A DNA stretch of 64,000 nt from Mycobacterium sp. 3519A (GTDB lineage: Bacteria > Actinomycetota > Actinomycetes > Mycobacteriales > Mycobacteriaceae), in NCBI RefSeq assembly GCF_900240945.1, contig NZ_OESG01000014.1, forward strand, positions 186,001 through 250,000. The letters run 5' to 3'. Position numbers and translations under genes: made by a program. Numbering within the stretch: position 1 is the stretch's first letter; each line of letters starts with the position of its first letter. This document shows positions 60,024 through 64,000 of this stretch, in pieces. The notes beneath the pieces were generated by a model, which searched no databases, was not told where the DNA came from, and saw only the letters and a program-made list of their open reading frames with translations.

Positions 60024-60944
60024 CTAATTCCCTTCCACAGCCGGGGCGTTGCGTATCCGCCGCACCGCGCTGCGCAGTGTTCGGACGGTGAGTTCGCTGG
60101 CGAGGTGGCGCTTGTACTCCGCGCTGCCCCGCATGTCGGTGACCGGGCTGCAGGCCTGCGCGGCGTCGCGCCCGGCGTCGGCGAAGGTGTCCTCGGTGGC
60201 GGGCCTGCCCGCCAGGCCCGCGCCGACGGCGGCCAGTGCGGCAGCGTCGGTGTTGACCGCCGTCAACCCCAACCGGGCCGTCACGATGGTGTCCCCGTCG
60301 AGCGTCACCGCGGCGCCCGCCGCGGCCACCGCCCAGTCGCCGACTCGCCGCTCCACCTTGGCGTAGGCACTCGAGCTGTTGTGCCGCAACGGAATCCGTA
60401 TCTCGATCAGGATTTCATTGTGGGCCAGCGACGTCTCGTACGGACCGGCGAGGAAATCGTCGATCGGGATCTCGCGTTCACCGGACGGGCCGCGGGCCAG
60501 GCAGACCGCGTTCAGCACAGTGCACACCGTGGTGAGATCCTCGGCCGGGTCGGCCTGGCACAGCGAACCTCCGACCGTGCCGCGGTTGCGCACGACGGGA
60601 TCGGCGATCACGCGTTCGGCGTCGCGGAAAATCGGGCACACCGCGGCCAGTTCGTCCGACTCCAGGGCCTCCCGGTGACGCGTCATCGCACCGATCCGCA
60701 CCAGCGTCGGGTCGATGCCTGATGTCGCCGGCCTTCCGGCTCCGACCACGATGTAGCCGAGTTCGGGGACCAGGTCGTTGATGTCGACCAGGTATTCGGG
60801 GTTGGCGATGCGCAATTTCATCATCGGCAACAGGCTGTGCCCCCCGGCGACGAGCATTGCTCCGTCACCGAGTCGGTCGAGTAACCCGATGGCGTGATCG
60901 ACGCTGGTGGCACGTTCGTATTCGAAGGGTCCTGGAACCTGCAT
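60024..60944 (-). CDS. coxM: Carbon monoxide dehydrogenase medium (FAD) subunit
   Basis: A 306-residue FAD subunit with the pyrophosphate motif AGGHSLLPMMKLR near residue 34 and TVGGSLCQADPAED near 123. It lacks the extra [4Fe-4S] cysteines of the PaoB-like protein. It is the first gene of the operon coxM-coxS-coxL-xdhC-mobA-coxD-coxG-coxE and is divergent from the LysR gene across a 76-base gap with a palindrome. Confidence 0.96.
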   Translation of the reverse strand: MQVPGPFEYERATSVDHAIGLLDRLGDGAMLVAGGHSLLPMMKLRIANPEYLVDINDLVPELGYIVVGAGRPATSGIDPTLVRIGAMTRHREALESDELAAVCPIFRDAERVIADPVVRNRGTVGGSLCQADPAEDLTTVCTVLNAVCLARGPSGEREIPIDDFLAGPYETSLAHNEILIEIRIPLRHNSSSAYAKVERRVGDWAVAAAGAAVTLDGDTIVTARLGLTAVNTDAAALAAVGAGLAGRPATEDTFADAGRDAAQACSPVTDMRGSAEYKRHLASELTVRTLRSAVRRIRNAPAVEGN

Positions 60945-60986
60945 GCTGCGAGTGTTCGCTGGGCTGTAGGCGGCGTCAATAACGGG

Positions 60987-61002
60987 TTAAGTGATCGCTT
61001 AA
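60987..61002. promoter_or_regulatory. Palindrome TTAAG-N6-CTTAA, probable LysR-type operator for cox genes
   Basis: A 16-base inverted repeat in the gap between coxM and the divergent LysR gene, ending 18 bases before the regulator's GTG. Its TTAAG/CTTAA arms and central location fit a LysR-type site that controls both directions. The wider T-N11-A pattern is also present. Confidence 0.65.
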
Positions 61003-61020
61003 GTCACTAGTCTTGCAAGC

Positions 61021-61995
61021 GTGACACCGGCTCAACTACGGGCATTTTCAGCTGTCGTGCGCCACGGTTCGGTCCACGCTGCGGCGGAAGAACTGGGGAT
61101 GTCCGATGCGGGCATCTCCATGCACGTCGCGCAGTTGCGCAAGGAACTCGACGATCCGTTGTTCTCGCGCACGTCGGCCGGCCTGGCGTTCACCCCTGGC
61201 GGGTTGCGGCTCGCCAGTCGCGCGGTGGAGATCCTCGGGTTGCAGCAGCAGACCGCGATCGAGGTGACCGAGGCCGCGCACGGGCGGCGGCTGCTGCGGG
61301 TCGCGGCGTCCAGCGCGTTCGCCGAACACGCTGCGCCGGGGTTGATCGAGTTGTTCTCATCGCGCGCCAAGGATCTGTCCGTCGAGCTGAGCGTGCACCC
61401 GGCGAGCAGGTTTCGCGAACTGATCGCCTCGCGCGCCGTCGACATCGCGCTCGGCGAGGTCGTCCAGCCGGGCGCGGCCGACCGCGACGCCGATTCCGCG
61501 ATCGTGGTCCGGCCGTTCCTGAACTATCAGATGCTCACCGTGACGCCGCCGGGGAACGCCGCACTCACTCATCCGCCGACCCCCGCATCGCTGCGCGATC
61601 AGCAGTGGATGCTGGGGCCGTCGGCCGGCAGCGCCGACGGTGAGATCGCGGCGATGCTGCGCAGATTGGCGATACCGGAAGCCCAACAGCGGATTTTCCA
61701 GAGTGACGCGGCAGCGCTGGAGGAGGTGCAGCGGGTCGGCGGGGTCACCCTGGCGATCGGCTTCACGGTCGGAAAGGACCTGGCCGCGGGCCGGCTGGTG
61801 CAGCTGAAGGGCGACGGGCTGCAGGCGCCCGGTGAGTGGAGTCTGCTCACGCTGACGCCGGCCGCCCGCCAGCCCGCGGTTTCCGAGCTCGTGCGGTTCA
61901 TCACCACGCCGCGGTGCACCCAGGCCATGCTGCGCGGCACCGGCGTCGGCGTGACCCGGTTTCGGCCCAAAATCCACGTCACGCTGTGGAGCTAG
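61021..61995 (+). CDS. LysR-type regulator of the CO dehydrogenase operon, CutR-like
   Basis: A 324-residue regulator with the N-terminal winged helix (LRAFSAVVRHGSVHAAAEEL, DAGISMHVAQLRKEL, residues 5-45) and a substrate-binding-protein-like effector domain from about residue 90. It is divergent from coxM, in the position of CutR, a known activator of the CO dehydrogenase genes in Mycobacterium sp. JC1, and of Rv0377. The start is GTG at 61021. Confidence 0.9.
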   Translation: MTPAQLRAFSAVVRHGSVHAAAEELGMSDAGISMHVAQLRKELDDPLFSRTSAGLAFTPGGLRLASRAVEILGLQQQTAIEVTEAAHGRRLLRVAASSAFAEHAAPGLIELFSSRAKDLSVELSVHPASRFRELIASRAVDIALGEVVQPGAADRDADSAIVVRPFLNYQMLTVTPPGNAALTHPPTPASLRDQQWMLGPSAGSADGEIAAMLRRLAIPEAQQRIFQSDAAALEEVQRVGGVTLAIGFTVGKDLAAGRLVQLKGDGLQAPGEWSLLTLTPAARQPAVSELVRFITTPRCTQAMLRGTGVGVTRFRPKIHVTLWS

Positions 61996-62261
61996 GCCGC
62001 GGCTGCCGGATGCCCGCTGGATAGCCGAAAGCCCGCATTTCGTTGCGAATGCGATGATTTTTCAGCAATCTCGCTTTTGCTATGTGTGCCTTCTATCGGC
62101 GCATTTTCTGGTTATTGCAAGGATTTACCGCTGCATTTCGTTGCTATTGACCGTCATCCCGCTGTGATTCTTACGCAGCCGTAGATTTGCCCTTGGTGGT
62201 TTAACTGACGTGGGAGTAAGTTTTGTGTGTCTAACGTCACAACGCCATAAAGGGGTGCCAT
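61996..62261. other. AT-richer intergenic region before the porin gene
   Basis: This 266-base gap is clearly poorer in GC than the flanking genes. It holds no convincing open frame. The 12-base word GCATTTCGTTGC occurs at 62035-62046 and 62133-62144, and a partial copy (GCATTTTCTGG) lies at 62101. The promoter of the porin gene is expected here; AAAGGGG lies about seven bases before its ATG. Confidence 0.6.
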
Positions 62262-63584
62262 ATGCACACTGCGCTTCGCCCGTACGTGACGACCGGCGTG
62301 GCTCTGGTCGGGGCCAGCGTCATCGCCGTCAGTCCCATCTCGCCACCGCCCGCCGAGATAGCCGCCGCCGCGCCGCGCGTTTCATCTGCGTCGGTCGAGC
62401 TGACCGCGGCCTTCGATCCCATCACCGCGTACAGCCAACTGGTTAGCAACACAGTCAACAACATCTTGGGCCTCGCCGGCGAGGTGGCGGCCAACCCAGC
62501 ACCGATCCTGCAGCAGGTGCTTGCCAATTCGATCGCCAACGCGCAGACGCTCGTCACCGCGCTCCAGGGAGCGGGGAACGGCCTGTTGAACGCGGTTCAG
62601 GGCCTACCCGCGACGCTTCAAACCGCCGCCGGCCAGTTGTCGGGGGGCAACTTCGCCGGTGCGCTGGACACCGTGTTCTCGTATCTGGGCGGTGCGCTGC
62701 TGTTCGGCGCCGGGCTGCCTCTGTTGACAGGAGTGATACCAGTCGCTCAGAACGTTGTTGGCAATATCAATAACGTCGTACAGAACGGCGTCCTCGCACT
62801 ACTGCTGCCCGTCCTCGGCGTGCTTTACCCGGTGAACGCCACCGTATCGGCGATCGGCGCGCTCGGCCAAGACATCGTCGACTCGGTCGGCGGCGGCGAT
62901 GTCGTCGGCGTCGTGAGCGATCTCCTCAGCGCCCCTGCCGTGCTCGCTGACGCCTTCCTCAATGGGTTCCCCGGTGGCATTTCCTCACTCATCGATCCAG
63001 CCGGCGGCCTGCTTACCACCGCCGCAGGTGTCGGATTCGGGACGATCGAGAATGTGCTGCAGGCTGCCAACATCATCGCGGGCTTGCTCACCGCGCCTAC
63101 CGCAACCGCGAAGGTAACCAGCGCCAGCACGGCGAGCGACAACCTGGTCACCCTCAATGTGACGTCCGATCCGCAGAACAGCGCGGATGTGAAGGACCAG
63201 TCAGGTCAGGACGTCGGCCCGCAGTCGGTCGACAGCAGCACCGTCAGCGATGCCGTCAAGTCGGCCACCACAAACCGGTTGGCCAAGACTGCCAACGGCG
63301 CAACCGAGCTGAGCAACGGCAATCCGGCCGACCCGGCCACCGCTGCCACGCCGTCGGCTCCCCGCAAGCGGGCAATCGACGCCATCGGTAAGGTGCAGGC
63401 CAAGCTGACCGACAAGCTCGGTGAGGCGCCCTCCGGTCTCGACGCGGCCGCCGACCACGTCACCAAGACACCGCCCGCCAAGACTGCCAAGCCGGCTAAG
63501 ACCGCCAAGACTGCCAAGCCCGCCGCCGGCGATACGGCAGACAAGGACAGCGGGGATAGCGCTTCCGGGGACACCACCAAGTAG
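62262..63584 (+). CDS. gjpA: GjpA-like outer-membrane porin/secreted protein
   Basis: A 440-residue exported protein. The N terminus RPYVTTGVALVGASVIAVSP is a signal of the kind found in mycobacterial proteins annotated as outer membrane porin GjpA. The middle (about 50-285) is an Ala/Gly/Leu/Val-rich amphipathic region (VNNILGLAGEVAANPAPILQ, GALLFGAGLPLLTGVIP); the C-terminal 120 residues are hydrophilic and end in Lys-Thr-Ala-Lys-Pro repeats followed by an acidic tail. A mycomembrane location is likely; pore activity is only inferred from the family name. Confidence 0.78.
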   Translation: MHTALRPYVTTGVALVGASVIAVSPISPPPAEIAAAAPRVSSASVELTAAFDPITAYSQLVSNTVNNILGLAGEVAANPAPILQQVLANSIANAQTLVTALQGAGNGLLNAVQGLPATLQTAAGQLSGGNFAGALDTVFSYLGGALLFGAGLPLLTGVIPVAQNVVGNINNVVQNGVLALLLPVLGVLYPVNATVSAIGALGQDIVDSVGGGDVVGVVSDLLSAPAVLADAFLNGFPGGISSLIDPAGGLLTTAAGVGFGTIENVLQAANIIAGLLTAPTATAKVTSASTASDNLVTLNVTSDPQNSADVKDQSGQDVGPQSVDSSTVSDAVKSATTNRLAKTANGATELSNGNPADPATAATPSAPRKRAIDAIGKVQAKLTDKLGEAPSGLDAAADHVTKTPPAKTAKPAKTAKTAKPAAGDTADKDSGDSASGDTTK

Positions 63585-63602
63585 TCCCCATTTGAAATCG
63601 GC

Positions 63603-64000
63603 TTACGGCACAGCCGCTTCCAGCGCACGAATCAGGCTCGCGGCGTCCCACGGGCCCTTGTGCCGCTTGCCGTTGACGAAGAACGTCGGCGTGGACTTGA
63701 GGTCCATCAGTTCGGCGTCCTGCGCGTCGTCCTGCACCCGGTGCAGCACCTTGGTCGGATGCACCCGCACGTCCTGGTCGAACCGTTCGAGGTCCAGACC
63801 CAACTCGTTGGCGTAGCGGTAGATGTCCGACCACTCCAGTTGATCCTGGTTGGCAAACAGCATCTCGCTCATCTCGAAGAACTTGCCCTGCAACCCCGCT
63901 GCCTCCGCGGCCCGCGCGGCGTCGAAGGCGCGCGGATGCACCCGCTCCAGCGGCAGATGACGCCACACATACCGCAGCCGGTCGCCGAAGTGTTCGACCA
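63603..64000 (-). CDS. DsbA/thioredoxin-fold protein, C-terminal part (cut by window edge)
   Basis: The frame is open from the window edge to the stop at 63603, about 132 residues. The visible part, VWRHLPLERVHPRAFDAARA, GKFFEMSEMLFANQDQLEW, and STPTFFVNGKRHKGPWDAASL, is the C-terminal two thirds of a DsbA-type domain (cis-Pro in STPTFF). The CxxC would lie outside the window. In actinobacteria this sequence type occurs both as separate proteins and as the tail of NhaA Na+/H+ antiporters, and I cannot tell which applies. A GTG at 63968 is internal, not the real start. Confidence 0.85.
   Translation of the reverse strand, partial: VEHFGDRLRYVWRHLPLERVHPRAFDAARAAEAAGLQGKFFEMSEMLFANQDQLEWSDIYRYANELGLDLERFDQDVRVHPTKVLHRVQDDAQDAELMDLKSTPTFFVNGKRHKGPWDAASLIRALEAAVP

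Overview
The window is a dense, high-GC stretch of a mycobacterial chromosome, most likely from a rapid grower (Mycobacterium/Mycolicibacterium). This rests on gene content: pknG with its partners glnX and glnH, the F420-dependent glucose-6-phosphate dehydrogenase fgd1, lpqL, a class II fba of the mycobacterial type, an Rv0358/Rv0359/Rv0360c-like block, coxMSL and a GjpA-type porin. Gene starts are largely GTG/ATG, and ATGA or TGATG overlaps are frequent. I see no rRNA, tRNA, CRISPR array or insertion sequence. Names such as Rv0358 come from memory of M. tuberculosis and were not searched.

Layout. 1-6.3 kb: the end of a polyamine-type ABC transporter operon, a three-gene PaoABC-like molybdenum aldehyde oxidoreductase whose iron-sulfur subunit carries a Tat signal and a lipobox, and a Rieske oxygenase. 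6.3-11 kb: two tandem M28 peptidase lipoproteins (the second has lost zinc ligands) and a DrrAB-like ABC exporter. 10.9-16.3 kb: thiamine genes thiO-thiS-thiG under a TPP riboswitch, an SGNH hydrolase, a separate FAD monooxygenase, thiE and a Nudix hydrolase. 16.5-21.1 kb: the glnX-glnH-pknG amino-acid sensing operon, with a 57-bp palindromic repeat inside the start of glnH. 21.3-28.1 kb: a STAS protein, the operon fgd1-EEP-pta-ackA, and a metallo-hydrolase. 28.1-32.1 kb: an accessory operon of GNAT acetyltransferase plus three luciferase-like monooxygenases, the middle one frameshifted. 32.2-37.2 kb: an SDR with an operator-like palindrome, then purT, a membrane protein, a rhodanese, metZ and a small protein. 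37.2-44.3 kb: accessory genes (Na+/H+ antiporter with a UBP zinc-finger neighbour, MarR/MMPL pair, hydrolase, P450 and ferredoxin). 44.3-53.1 kb: housekeeping genes purA, an S2P protease, a zinc CDF exporter with an ArsR-type operator candidate, fba and a DedA protein. 53.1-62 kb: a complete form I CO dehydrogenase cluster (coxM-coxS-coxL-xdhC-mobA-moxR-coxG-coxE) with a divergent LysR regulator. 62-64 kb: an AT-richer gap, a GjpA-like porin and the end of a DsbA-type gene.

How the parts work together. Molybdenum enzymes sit at both ends, and the XdhC and MobA maturation factors in the cox cluster could serve both. The fgd1-pta-ackA operon links F420 reduction with acetate metabolism. GlnX, GlnH and PknG form a membrane-to-cytoplasm sensing chain. 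The most unusual observations are the palindromic element built in frame into the GlnH signal peptide (a second copy lies at 33.1 kb), the Tat-lipoprotein molybdoenzyme, the inactive-looking LpqL paralogue and the frameshifted monooxygenase.
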